A model generated the notes under the pieces. It was not told the origin of the DNA, searched no databases, and was given only the letters and a program-made list of their open reading frames with translations. The position numbers were made by a program, and so were the translations under genes. Shown here piece after piece: positions 1-10,480 of a stretch of 64,000 bases of DNA (positions are counted from its first letter, which is position 1; the number at the start of each line of letters is the position of its first letter). Source of the stretch: Paraescarpia echinospica (Eukaryota > Annelida > Polychaeta > Sabellida > Siboglinidae). The DNA lies in NCBI GenBank assembly GCA_020002185.1, contig CM034543.1, positions 29,244,572-29,308,571 of the forward strand, written 5' to 3'.

Positions 1-481
1 ATCAAGACGTGATCTTATCAATTTGTGTGTTGTTTGTTATAATTAATGAACAATGTGGACTCATCAAAGGTGCAAAACTAATCCAGATTCCAGAATGATG
101 TTCAGTGTTGGATGATTCACTCCATGTGTACAAAATGAGTGACCAAATGGTTGAACTGGTTTTACTGTTAATGAAATTAGATCCTTCTCATGATTGACAT
201 AGACATTCGGATGGTTTGTGGAAACTCTTGAAACAAAGGAATGAAAGTTTTACTCTGATCGAACTCGACATCTCTAGTTTACTTGACAGTGTCCATATAA
301 CTACAATCTCGTAAGTCATCTGAATGTTAGAAGCTTCATCGCCATTGTCATTTTCTGTTGCTTGTTACTTCACCACCACCATCATTGACAAAAACAAAAT
401 TTACAATTTAGCACGTTGCCAAGACACCAGTGACATATTGTTTTCTCAACTTACATTGTCTGCATTTTCCGATTTGTGGAA
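1..481. other. No gene recognised
   Basis: AT-rich sequence. The only open frames are short and show no codon pattern, splice context or family motif that I recognise. Confidence 0.5.
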
Positions 482-483
482 CA

Positions 484-556
484 CAGTGGCACAGTGCCTA
501 CAGCATCGGACTCTCAATTGAGAGAACCTGTGTTCGATTCATGTGCTGCCTTGTTG
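484..556 (+). repeat. tRNA-like stretch (tRNA-derived SINE head or tRNA relic)
   Basis: An A-box-like segment (GTGGCACAGTGCCTAC, 486-501) is followed 30 nt later by a B-box-like segment (TGTTCGATTC, 531-540), with an anticodon-arm-like GGACTCTCAATTGAGAG between them. This spacing is that of a RNA polymerase III type 2 promoter. The acceptor arms do not pair well, so a tRNA-derived SINE or a decayed tRNA copy is likelier than a working tRNA gene. No clear A-rich tail follows. Confidence 0.4.
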
Positions 557-1136
557 AAATTTGGGCATGTTCATTCACTCTAGTTTTTGCTCCAGTTCAC
601 TCAGCTGTATGAATGAGTGTCTAGCTGTAGACAGTGGTGGATATTTGCGTATGAATAATCTTCGCGCATTAATTGCAGCGTTGCTGAATGCTTCCCAGAG
701 AAGTCGAGATGATCGATTGAATAGGTCTGCCAGGGAGTAAAGTGTATTAAAGCATTTTTAGTAGTCCCCAGGACTGGATACTGTGCTATAGTTTTTACTT
801 TACCTACCTTTATTTGTTTTGGTGGTGTCCAAGTCTCCGGGTTTATTTCTGTCATGTTTGAAGTCTCCGGTAATCAAGATGTGTGTCATGCATTGACTGT
901 CACAGGCGGTCTTGTTCAACTGAACAGATTTGTCACTGTTCTCAGTGTCACTGCCTGGACTGCGGTTTATCACCCCTATTAGTAGTTTGTCTTGGTTTCT
1001 GTACCCATGCCCTGGCAGACTCACAGGACTTGTCATTTGTGAGGTTCACTTCTGGGATGGTTCTCGGCCACATCCTCACACATATATACATGTATATATA
1101 CTGTATTTGATTACGTTATCACCCCCCTCAGGCTGC

Positions 1137-1979
1137 GAAATAAGGCCGGTCCGATCGTCCCGGACGAGTAGTTTCAGTGATCGGACTAGTCCATGTTTAG
1201 TTGAGCAGTCCCATCGGACTAGCTGTTATTATGTAAATTAATTTACGCTATGTATACGCTAGTTGGGTGTTGTGATGGATTAAAACAAAATCAGACAGTA
1301 AGGTAGCATTTTATCACAGGCAGCTCAATATTCCGTACGACCGTCAGATCGGAAACTTGCTGAACGCAGTGAATGTAAATGGCGGCTGTTTACATCCGGT
1401 TAGCGTAGGATAGGTAGTGCCACCTAGCGACCATGAGTGGTGAGCGACATGGACAAACATACATGCGCGGGTTACTGACATCGTTACGTGCTATCCCGTC
1501 GTGATGGTAGTTGCGTTATTCCTGCATTGGGTGATTATTTTAGCAAGTTACCAAATGCCAGCAATGTTACTGATTGTTTAGTCAGCTTCGGGAAAGAAAA
1601 CGCTAATGAAAAGTATAGGGCAAATGATGCAACTTAGTCCGACAATGTCGGTCCTTTGTCGCCGTCAGGCTTCAAATTCTGCTGGAATCGCCTTGTCCAC
1701 GACTCCTGTTTGCTTCCCCTGATTAAACTAGTCATTTCTTCTGATAACTTTGCAATTGGATCTACGAAATCACATGTACTTTTTTTCTATTAATGACACA
1801 TTTAGTTGAACATTTAATTGAAATGGGAAACGGCTTGTTTTCTTTATGAAATAAAGCCACTTTTACTATGTGCTATAACTGTCACACATATATGATACCA
1901 CAGTATGATTTATTTTTAAGGACTAGTAAAACAATATGAGGACTAGTTGTTTCTGAGTCAGCTAGTCCGACGGACTACC
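1137..1979. repeat. Candidate non-autonomous element with CGGACTAGCTG inverted repeats
   Basis: The 11-mer CGGACTAGCTG at 1215-1225 recurs perfectly inverted at 1959-1969, and several variants of GGACTAGT/TAGTCCG cluster at both edges (1150-1225 and 1920-1979). The interior has no sustained reading frame. This fits a non-autonomous DNA transposon with subterminal repeats, but I could not fix its ends or a target-site duplication. Confidence 0.3.
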
Positions 1980-2243
1980 TGTCAATTAAATCCACCGTGC
2001 ACCCTGCCCCCTATTTCCCAAAAATTTTGTTTAATCGCCAACCTGCTCGCATTATCGCCCATCCCTCATCTCAGCCACATACATATATACATTTGTTATC
2101 AAAATATAAACATGCAGAAATACAACAAAATGGGCAAAAAGTTGTTGAATATTCTTCAGACTAAACATGGTCTGCTCCGACGTTTCTGTCGCTGGTTCGT
2201 TTTTCTACTTTATTATATGATGTAGCTTTTTCCACATAATATA

Positions 2244-2640
2244 TCATGTAATCAAACATGCAGACAGACCACAGAATGGCCAGAAAGTTGTTGAATATTC
2301 TTCAGACTTCATGTCATCTGTCGCTAGTTGGTGCTTCAGCCAGCAGGCATTGATTCTGATAGGATACAATAGCGAAACACTGATCCTCTCCTTCGTCGTC
2401 TTGATGCCCTTCCGAGGGTCGCCCTTGATCACCATCGACATGTTTGGCAGGGCACGGTAGTAGAGGCCGGCTATGTCTGCATTGTAGATGTCGGCCAGTA
2501 CGTAGCCCTGTGTCATCGCGGGCAGATGCTTTGCCCAGTCATCGACGAAGTCTTACAGAGCCTCGTCAGACTCCCCACACAACACTGCCAAAACCACGTT
2601 GTAGCACTTCTGTCAACACTCCAACGAGCCGTTTGAAGCA
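2244..2640 (-). pseudogene. Tigger/pogo transposase fragment
   Basis: The minus strand encodes the segment around the first catalytic aspartate of the DDE_1 (CENP-B/pogo) transposase family: a YNAD..GLYYRALP block, then GDPRKGIKTTKERISV. The usual acidic/E residue after the D is changed (NADIAG), and the frame breaks after about 60 residues. Only the middle of the catalytic domain remains; the CENP-B type DNA-binding half and the last aspartate are absent. It is a relic of a cut-and-paste transposon, of a different lineage from the Tigger copy at 20.5 kb. Confidence 0.7.
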
Positions 2641-2818
2641 GTGAAGTTATCATGGCCCATCTCCATGGATAACATCATGACGTCCTAAGACAGTTGAACA
2701 AATAATAAGACGGTGTATGAAAATTATTCCTAATGTCAAAGTCTATCATTTAAAGATAAATATTACTTATTCTCAACATACGTAGGTTCATTGCTTTTCC
2801 CCAAATCTGGATTGGCGT

Positions 2819-3026
2819 CTAATTTTGCAATTCTGGGAGCAGACACTGCTGCAATTGTTGGTGCTGTGTTGCAATCATCATAACTGATACCACACTTCCT
2901 GCCTTGGGTAGTGAGTCTTCACTGCAGGCACGAATGACCATTTCTTGGAGAGACGCATACATAGTTCTTCTGTTGTCGGGGACAATGTTCCATTTCTTGT
3001 CCTGTTTCTTGTAGACTTTGTGGTGT
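2819..3026 (-). pseudogene. Unidentified coding exon
   Basis: A 69-codon frame starts right after a splice-acceptor-like site (ATCTACAG, at 3027-3034) and ends in TAG. Its product has a lysine-rich start, a helical-looking middle (MYASLQEMVIRACSED) and a glutamine-rich end. It sits just downstream of the piggyBac relic, in the same direction. I do not recognise the family. It may be a final exon of a transposon gene or a host exon fragment. Confidence 0.3.
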
Positions 3027-3079
3027 CTGTAGATTAATAGACAAACTTAATGATAGGTGTCATGAACTTGTCAGTTTCA

Positions 3080-4330
3080 CTATATCTCATACGGCATATA
3101 TTTTCTATTCAACACGCTTACAATGTCGCAACCGAACCGGCTCTCCACAAAACGGCCCTTCGACGTTTTCTTCTTTTTACGGATACACTGCCTGCATGAC
3201 CGTCCCTGACACTGGAAACGAACCGAGGGGTGTCCTGGCACGATAGTGTCGGAGACGACGTGGTCAACGACAAGATTGTCTACAGCTGGCACGCAACGTG
3301 CCACACGAGTGGTCTCGTAGTCGTCCACCATGTTATGGATGAGACGCAGCTTCCACATCTTTAGTGAGGTGGCACGAGTGTGGGCAGGCAGGTGCTGGTT
3401 GGCCATCTTCCAGAGGATGTAAGCGTTGATGATGCCAATGTTCAACAACCCCCAGAAGATGTATTTCCACCACCTCTTGCCCGCACGTCCCACACACTGT
3501 AGTAGGCATGAAGGTGGCACTGGTAGATCGACTTCTACATTGTGCCATCGCACTCACCTCGTCGAGCCCTGCATCATTTGTCGCCACCATGAACACATTG
3601 CGCTTGTCTCGCCACTTCAGCAGCATGACACCATCATCATTTGTCCACTTGAGAGACTTGCCTGGCTGCAACGTAGAGGACGCAAGTAATTTGGGAAACT
3701 CGCGGCGGTGTGAGCGCGTCGTCCCACAGAGGTATGTGCCACGCTTAAGCAGCTCCTTCATGAGCGACACCGTGAAATAATTATCAGCGTACACGTGACG
3801 CTGCTCATTGAGGTAAGAGCTCATCAGCTCCATGACTACGCGATAGCCGAGGTCGTGCGTGGGAGCGACATCCCCTGTCTCCGTGACGTTGTACAACGTG
3901 AAGGAGAGGCAATAACTGGTGGCTGCGTCGCAGAGACACCACAGCTTGACCCCCCACTTGACCGGCTTCTTGGACAGACACTGCTTCCTAGAAAGCCGGC
4001 CATCAAACTGCACCATAGCCTCGTCAACAGACAACTCCTTGCTAGGTGCAAAGCAGGCGTTGAAGTTGTGCTGACACAGAGTGATGAGAGGGCGCACCTT
4101 GGTCAACTTGTCGGCCCGGTCTTCATCAGCAGCGATGGAGCAGTGCATAAACTGGCACAGCTTTTCATACCTTCTGCGAGGCATGACGTTGGCGACAAAC
4201 GCATCATGCAGAATAGCATCTGTCGACCAATAACACATACTCAGGCAAGTCCTTGATGCTCATTATGATGTTGATGGCAGTGAATGCCTTCATCTCCGCC
4301 GGGTTTGGAACGTATCATCCCCGCAAACCA
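3080..4330 (-). pseudogene. piggyBac (PGBD4-type) transposase relic
   Basis: Two long overlapping minus-strand frames carry the DDE_Tnp_1_7 (piggyBac) catalytic core. Visible blocks are ELSVDEAMVQFDGR (first Asp), WGVKLWCLCDA, VYADNYFTV (second Asp) and a cysteine-rich tail (FQCQGRSCRQC). PiggyBac transposases excise and reinsert DNA at TTAA. The core frame begins about 4238 and is entered from another frame upstream (4241-4330), and a further frameshift near 3480-3560 moves to the C-terminal frame, so no intact protein is encoded. Paralogous to, but clearly diverged from, the element at 26.4-30.0 kb. Confidence 0.85.
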
Positions 4331-4479
4331 AATCTGGCAATCCGAACCCGTCACAAAACGCAACTCCAATGACGCCACAAATCTCTCCAGCCAAAAAACA
4401 TGACTGTCACCGAAATCTAGCGCTAAGGCCTCGCCAGAATCGCTACTGTGTGGCACATAACACATACCAGTATATCATA

Positions 4480-5335
4480 ATGTGAGTCAGAATAGATTTG
4501 ACTACATTTTAGTACCAACATTATTGTTCTGTGACTACCTTAAATTAATTAGCACATCGTAGGTATATGTCAAAAATCCAAGATGGCCGACAAGAAATGT
4601 GAAAAAAGTTTCATGTTGTGGCTCCTGCAAAATTATAGACAATAATCCTGCCAATTTTTACATCAGTGTAACAAGTAAGATATATACGGTGGATATCACC
4701 ATTACGCCACGCATCACTAGCTACAGCAGCTGCTGCTCGACCGCGACCTTGCTGCTGGCATGCACGACCTGCCCTGATGGGTTCAGCTGGCGGCCAAAAA
4801 ATTGCAAATAAATGAAGTAAATTGTTTGTCAAGCCAAGACTAGCACAGACCAGCTGAGTATCTCCGTGAATGGGACGAACCAGTTCTTTGTTCCTGTTTA
4901 TATATGGCGAGGGCTGAATACTCCTATGTAACCTTACGCGTACAAGTAAGTCCGCTTTATATATTGTCCACCAGGTTACTGTATGCCTACTCCACTAGGG
5001 GACATCACCTTTCGTCTTACTCTGTTACTTCACATAGGATATTTATATCCAGCTATGTCGGCCACACACACACACACATATACAGTAGTACCCGTCTTGT
5101 AGGGACACTTGTGCATCCAAGCAAAAGTGCCCCTACATTGCAGGTGTCCCCTCGTAGGAGGGACAAGAATTTACGGGAAAAAAATTCAAATATTTACAAT
5201 CTTTATTTGCATCCACAATGTAATACGTACACCACATTTACCCCCACAACAATACTACCCCATAAAATATGTATATAGTGTATTACCCCATAACCCCCCA
5301 CATATGTTATCCCACACCAAATTTTATATTTACAA
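4480..5335. other. Non-coding stretch with (CA)n
   Basis: No supported gene. A short CA/TA microsatellite lies at about 5064-5090. Several plus-strand frames here are low-complexity and unsupported. Confidence 0.5.
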
Positions 5336-5339
5336 TCAT

Positions 5340-6235
5340 TTAACCAATATTACCCCATAATGTCGCGAACAGCCTGGGTGTCGTACTTCTCGCATTTGCT
5401 AAGAAAGGCATCGTTAAAGTCAGCGTTGTCCGCAACAACCGATGCATCGACGACCCAAAAACAGTTGCGAGAGTACAACTCCGCATCCGGTTTCTGAGAG
5501 CTCCCACCTCTAACAGAAATCGTAGGAGTGCACAATACAGACTATCCACGGTTCTCCACAAAGCGGAGGAGCTTCTCCATGACCGTGTCATGGCGCATTA
5601 TTCGATGTCCCCAGGTTCGAGGGCACAATTGTAGTATGCGCCCTATCGACTCGGTACGCCAGCAAACGTCACACCTTACATCCGCACCGGGCCGACCGCA
5701 AGAAGCACGAAGCTTCGTCGCAACAGTTCCCGCTCGGATCTGTATAGCGTGTAAGTAATTGGCCCCTGTCATAAGTGCTGACCCGTCGGAGACCCAGCTG
5801 TTCACCGACGGGACTTCAACTGAAGCACTGAGGCCTCGACCGTTGACTGTCCCATGAAGCGAGGCTGCAAGCTGCTTTTTGACAGAGATGGAGTCAGTCA
5901 CAACAACGTCCCCCATTTTCAGTGGAGGATTACCACACTTAAACCTCTCCCTCGCAAATGTTTGGGAGGATGCCGCCAGGGCGATGATCGCAGGGTCGAG
6001 CGATTTCGATAACCGCTCAAGGTGTGAAGCCTTCAATATAGGAATCGTGAGTCGAAGTGAGGGTACCCCAAGCCCTCCTTCCCTGGCCTCGCTATGAAAA
6101 CATGCAGAGACGGTATCAATGGGCAGACGCAGCCACAACCTCGGGCTTTTACGAATAAGTTTAATCCAGTCTCCTCAACACGGAGAAATTGCTCCGTGAG
6201 AGTATAAGACGATGGTATATTTTCGGTAACAAAGT
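5340..6235 (-). pseudogene. R2-clade retrotransposon 3' fragment (family alpha)
   Basis: The minus strand encodes the C-terminal third of an R2-type protein: the RT thumb (WLRLPIDTVSACFH), a CX2CX7HX4C zinc knuckle (variant CDVCWRTESIGRIL) and the restriction-like endonuclease core, with KPD about 15 residues before VVDASVV. R2-clade elements move by target-primed reverse transcription. The copy is 5'-truncated in the thumb near 6235, as is normal for such elements, and has frameshifts near 5540 and 6100. Very similar copies lie at 55.46-55.87 and 61.68-64.0 kb. Confidence 0.85.
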
Positions 6236-6240
6236 AACAG

Positions 6241-6444
6241 TCATATTTGTGTCCACAAATCACTTCCACTTGGAAACCTTTGTACAAATACATTCCAGGC
6301 TTCCAGGATCAGCTTGGCCGTTTCTACATTCTCCAGTGGATTGACATAACGTAGTTTTCTGTCTGGGTAAAATGCAAGCATCTCCCAGTGGTTTCCTGTC
6401 ACGTTGAGCGGCGCCAACACTAAGTGTGTGTCCTTGAAGATGTC
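6241..6444 (-). pseudogene. Ulp1/SENP-like (C48) protease exon fragment
   Basis: A 68-codon frame opens immediately after an acceptor-like CCATAG and contains VLAPLNVTGNHWEMLAFY followed by a D..LRYVNPL segment. This resembles the region around the catalytic histidine (HW) and aspartate of Ulp1 SUMO-protease domains, which several animal transposon families carry. The catalytic cysteine block is not in the window. The first ~30 nt of the exon plus its acceptor are repeated, diverged, at about 6545-6590. The R2 fragment starts within 10 nt of its stop, so the upstream context is lost. Confidence 0.5.
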
Positions 6445-7304
6445 CTATGGTTAGTTAAGTAATACAAAGCCGATACAGGAGGCAACATTGCAAACAGCCA
6501 TGTAAATAATTTATATAAAAACTCTCCGTTTCCAACACTACATCTGTCTCCTGGAAGATCTCCTGTAGTTAGTTAACATCTGGGCCATGAACATATTAGA
6601 GGCAGGCGTCTTTTGTAATATCTTCCAAAAATGTATTTACTATTTTTAGCCACACTTTGAAATAATTTCAGTTTTTCAGAGTGCACGTATTTTCAAGATT
6701 TTATACAAAATGGCTTTCTTTGTGATCATAGCCGTCATCCCGTCTTAACTATTAAGCTGGTGTTATATTTAAAATGCGTAATCATAGTGCAAAACATTTC
6801 CCTTCGATGGCAGCGTTCGTTATAAACTCGATTCGAAAATCCCATCATAGTCCGAATTTCTGGAGTTTGACATAATGACAATGTCGAGAATTACATCAAA
6901 ACTAAAAAACACCACCCGCTTCGTTGCGCGGCGCATTAATACTTCTTTACAACAAAATAGACCGCTCAAAAGTTAACATTTAATCGTAGAAATCGCCTGC
7001 GGACACATGTTTTGGAATAATTCCTGGGTGCTTCCATGTTTATGCCCGCGGCAAATGTTAAACTTTAATCTCATTGGCTGAAAATCACCATTAAAATATT
7101 CACTGCGTGGCGTAAAAAAGGGACTGGAAATTGCGTGTCGCTGCATTTGACTACAAAACTGCGCGGTGGTTGGCGCTATTTAGCCACGGAAATCGCCATC
7201 ATTTCTCACTTTTGACGCTTTCCAGTGAAACTTCAATATTATTATATGCTAACTGCCGAAATAAATTGCCGTTATTGGATGACACTGTTTCGCAGTACCA
7301 GTTT

Positions 7305-7390
7305 AAATGTGCCCCTGTATTCGGGCGTATTCAGGCGTTCTGGCCGTGAGTGGGAGTCGGGTTGATTCGGGCGTTCTGACCACGAGAGGG
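7305..7390. mobile_element. Candidate piggyBac-like terminus (AGGG|TTAA)
   Basis: The sequence runs GACCACGAGAGGG then TTAA at 7391-7394. Reading inward, the motif (A)GAACGCC is repeated (around 7340 and 7372). A CCCT-starting terminal repeat abutting TTAA with short subterminal repeats is the form of piggyBac ends. It abuts the transposase relic on its right, which would then be the insertion target. No matching left end was found, so the call is tentative. The region 6600-7300 inside it holds no gene. Confidence 0.35.
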
Positions 7391-7391
7391 T

Positions 7392-8071
7392 TAATAAGAA
7401 CATCAAATGGAGTGAAGAGATCCTGCACATTGATCTCCTTATCTGCCATGATTATGTCACCAGGATCATGTGCAAGTAAGAGTTTACTGCGCTCTACAAT
7501 TTAATGATAGCATATGTTGGAGATACATATGACACAAGGCCTCCTGGGGTGCAGCCTACCTGAACCTTAACTGTTCCTGTTTTTGTAGGTTGAGAAGGTT
7601 GCTTATTGTGCTATCGGCTGTTTTGGCTTCTGTATTGGGCATTCCGTGCCTTCAACAATTACCCTTGTCGTTGGGAACTTTGTATGAACGTCAAATGGGG
7701 AGTAGAATCACACTGTGTTATGAAATGGCCACGACTCAATCTCGTCCTAGCTTACAGCGTAAAGTTCACCCATGTTACGAAAACATTTGCAACTGATCTT
7801 TCGGTGATGCCAAACATGGAACACAGTTCAAAGTTGACTTTGTCTTGCCGTTGCTTAACTAATGTGAGGAAGAACTGGTATCCCACGCTCAAACTTGGGA
7901 GTATGATTCGAGGCCAGTATAAAAGTGTATTCCATCAAGATCATGGCACAATTTCAATGGTGAAAATGTGCTGTCTACAGAGCACTGTGTAGTGGCATCT
8001 TTTACACTTGTCTCAACTTCTGGCACTGCAACTGGTTTGTGGGTGACATGAACTTCTTCTAAAATGACCAC
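7392..8071 (-). pseudogene. DDE_Tnp_4 / THAP-type transposase relic
   Basis: Reading the minus strand in three frames gives successive blocks of the DDE_Tnp_4 transposases that often carry an N-terminal THAP domain: FSPLKLCHDLDGIHFYTGL, QFFLTLVKQRQDKVNFELC, SVANVFVTWVNF, TTRVIVEGTECPIQKP, VQVGCTPGGLVSYVS and IIMADKEINVQDLF (late catalytic Asp). The first catalytic Asp (usually I-D-x-TE) reads E here (VEGTE). At least four frameshifts or stops break it. The 3' part is cut off at the TTAA junction near 7391. Family placement (ISL2EU/Harbinger-like) is from recalled conservation. Confidence 0.7.
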
Positions 8072-8130
8072 TTATTCGCTCGCCACATTGTCACAGGCAG
8101 TGTCACGTTTGTGGCATAGTGTGGTGTAGC

Positions 8131-8143
8131 AAACTCTTCTGTA
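8131..8143 (-). promoter_or_regulatory. Histone-downstream-element-like purine stretch
   Basis: The minus strand reads ACAGAAGAGTTT, 9-10 nt after the second stem-loop. In histone pre-mRNAs a purine-rich element close behind the stem-loop (for example AAAGAAGAGCTG) pairs with U7 snRNA. Position and composition fit. Confidence 0.4.
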
Positions 8144-8152
8144 AGAGTGGTT

Positions 8153-8168
8153 GGCTCTGAAAAGAGCC
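8153..8168 (-). terminator. Histone-type 3' stem-loop 2
   Basis: The minus strand reads GGCTCTTTTCAGAGCC followed by AACCACT. This is the exact metazoan histone mRNA 3' stem-loop (6-bp stem, UUYUC-type loop) with the usual ACCA-like flank. It is 12 nt behind the first stem-loop. Confidence 0.85.
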
Positions 8169-8180
8169 GTTTGTTTTGTT

Positions 8181-8196
8181 GGCTCTGAAGAGAGCC
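8181..8196 (-). terminator. Histone-type 3' stem-loop 1
   Basis: The minus strand reads GGCTCTCTTCAGAGCC. It starts 21 nt after the TAG (8218-8220) of the transposase-like frame, which is the very short 3' UTR length typical of replication-dependent histone mRNAs. Flanked on both sides by AACAAAACAAAC-like sequence, which suggests that the two stem-loops arose by a 28-bp duplication. Confidence 0.85.
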
Positions 8197-8217
8197 GTTT
8201 GTTTTCTTCATGAGTTC

Positions 8218-10036
8218 CTAGAACTCTCCGGAGACATAGGAAGGCCTACCCTCAGCCTGGGTAAGCAGGTCTTGCTGGCGAATCCGTTGAAGACGTCGAC
8301 GTCCACGGTTCTTCTTCTCTTGTGCATCAGCCTTTCTTCCTTTCGCAGCAAGCCTTTCTCGGTCCTTCGACAGTGTCAATTTCACTTGGGCTTCACCAGG
8401 CTGAAACCCAAGGGCAGCTGTTGTTTCTGCCACTGTCTTCTCCGTCCTCTGGTTGAATTCACTGACAGCGATGGCAGCGCCAACCTCGACACGCAGTTTC
8501 CCAAGGAAGTCCGTCTTCAAACACTTCCGCCACACGACCGAATGCAGACTCTCGTTTGGGTTCTTTACCCTGAGGCATCGACGGAGGAGGTTCTCATCAC
8601 CAAGCCGCAGGTAAACAGGCTTCACGAAGCGACCTACTTCACGTGACAGGGGTGTGCCAATGTTGTCCTTGTGTGGCCCTGGTCTTTCACCCTTTGCAAC
8701 AGCGCGCCGATAGAAACACCAGCTTGAAACCCCAGCTGGGCAGCGATCATGATGTGGGTCATCATCAGTCGACAGTGCATGGAGGAAGGTGGCAAACACT
8801 GCATTCCTCATACCGTCCAGATCATCTCGGTGGCTTCGTATGGCATTGCCATAGTACTTGGTCAGTTTCGTGATTGTAGCAGCTGTCAGCTTGCCGTAGC
8901 CCCTTACACCTTCTTGTCGATCCTTGTCGATCCTTGGCTTTTTTCAAGGCAGTGCCAAGCCTCTTTGACACATGGTTGACGCACTCTTTTTTGGTAACCT
9001 GGCAGTTGTCTCCGTAGATGTTCAGGGACACCAGGTGGCTGTATGTCTTCACGTCGCCGTCTGACAGCACGGTGACGTAACGGAAGCCGTGTCTCTGTTC
9101 TGAGCGGCGCCACAGGATCTCTGCAACGACAGTATCCATACCACCTGCAGTGCCGTCAAAGTTTTTGTTACACTCATGGGCTGCCTTCCACGTTCGGTAC
9201 TCATCAGTGTTTTTGTCCAGGTGGTCCCCCACAGTGGTGCAACCATGGCAGTATAAGTTCAGTACTGCATAGTCAATCACAAGGCCGGTGATCAAGTCGA
9301 TGACACTGCCAATGCCGTAGTAGGACTGGTGTCCTCGAGTCATCCAGGTTGCATCGTACGATACATTAATGTCTCTCACGTCCTCTGGAGGGACACCAGA
9401 CAGGTCGGCATATGCTTCTCTCACATAAACAGCACTGGCATCGAGACAAGTGGTCACTGTGTCCATCACTGCTGTGGCTATCTCTTTCTGGTGTCTCACA
9501 TACGTCTTCTGATGATCGCAGTCTATAGTTCCTGCCACCAATCTCCTCGTTGTGGCAAGTGGTGACTGACTGCCACAGTCACCAATCCTGCCTGAAGACA
9601 GTGTCTCACTGCAGACATGTCCACAAATGGTACACTCGGTGCGGAATGCTACGACTGGGCCCTTCCTTCTGTCGATGACAACAACTGTCAAAGCTCCCTG
9701 GCAAACCGGGCACGGAAGGTTCTCAACCAGTTTCTTCAACGAGGCCACTTGCACAAAGAGACAACTGTTGTCTGTCACGGGACGTTGAGGTTCGTCAACA
9801 TCGGGCTCATCTGTCTGTGACAAGGACGCGATCGACGGTTCGCGAACAGAATGCTGATCGTCAGCTACAGCACAAACGTCCATTTCGCCAGGTTCCACGA
9901 TGTCACCTTCCACAATGACCACTCGGGGCCGCTGCCGCTAGCCACGGCGCTATCACCGGCGATGTTAATCGGTTTACTACGTAGTTCTCGCTTCTTTGAT
10001 CCACACTTTCTCGTCGTAGTCTGTTTTACGCCGCAT
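8218..10036 (-). pseudogene. Mutator-like transposase (PF20700 type), copy 1, frameshifted
   Basis: Homologous over its length to the better copy at 52.2-54.75 kb. Blocks seen: a Cys4 zinc ribbon (CPVCQG ... CTICGH), DATWMTRGHQSYYG (candidate first Asp), TVLSDGDVKTYS (candidate second Asp), CVNHVSKRLGTAL, and PNESLHS near the C-terminus (candidate Glu). This is the order seen in invertebrate Mutator-like transposase-domain proteins. Start at ATG 10036 by homology of the basic N-terminus (CGSKKRELRSK). Frame changes near 10010 and 9925, and again near 8920 before the 8218-8811 frame. A histone-type 3' end follows the stop. Confidence 0.8.
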
Positions 10037-10149
10037 CTTGACTAGAAATTGCGTACTAATAACTGACAAAATCACTGAGCTAAAACAACGGCCGCCATAT
10101 TGTCTCACTTTGTTGCTATATCGTAGCTTGCCGGAGAGGTCCGAAGGTC

Positions 10150-10255
10150 GGCCATTGGCCAATCAGAATCGAGAGGATGCGGATCCACGGAGCATTGTGC
10201 CATATAAGGAAATTTCCGTATAGAATCGGCTCGGGTTCTAATGCTGATTGGCTGC
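10150..10255 (-). promoter_or_regulatory. Candidate promoter of Mutator-like copy 1
   Basis: Upstream of the inferred ATG at 10036 the minus strand has a CCAAT box (10247-10251), then CCTTATATGG (10200-10209), which is both TATA-like and a CArG-box match. A palindromic ATTGGCCAAT lies at 10154-10163. Spacing allows a start near 10170 and a leader of about 135 nt. The CCAAT palindrome could serve either direction. Confidence 0.35.
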
Positions 10256-10431
10256 ATACTAATGAGTGTTTCCCGCCGTGGATAAGCCTGTCTTGCAGCC
10301 GGGAGAAAGAGCTAAATTTTGATATCCAACATGGCAGCCTCCAATAAGGCAAAGTACCAGTAACTAAGGAGTGAAACACGCCTAATTTCTGCATTTGTTC
10401 GCAAGACAAGGGAACTCTCATCAACACTGGT

Positions 10432-10455
10432 GATCAAATAAAGCATTTATTTCAC
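10432..10455. terminator. Two-way polyadenylation signal
   Basis: AATAAA occurs on the plus strand (10437-10442) and on the minus strand (about 10446-10451). The minus-strand one lies about 35 nt after the stop of the NS1-like frame. Confidence 0.4.
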
Positions 10456-10480
10456 ATACAGACACATAAACATGAACATA

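Noticed and set aside
484..556. Functional tRNA gene
   Set aside because: Promoter boxes are present but acceptor and D arms do not pair; called a SINE/tRNA relic.
8176..8646. 156-codon plus-strand frame
   Set aside because: Lies antisense to the conserved C-terminus of the Mutator-like transposase.
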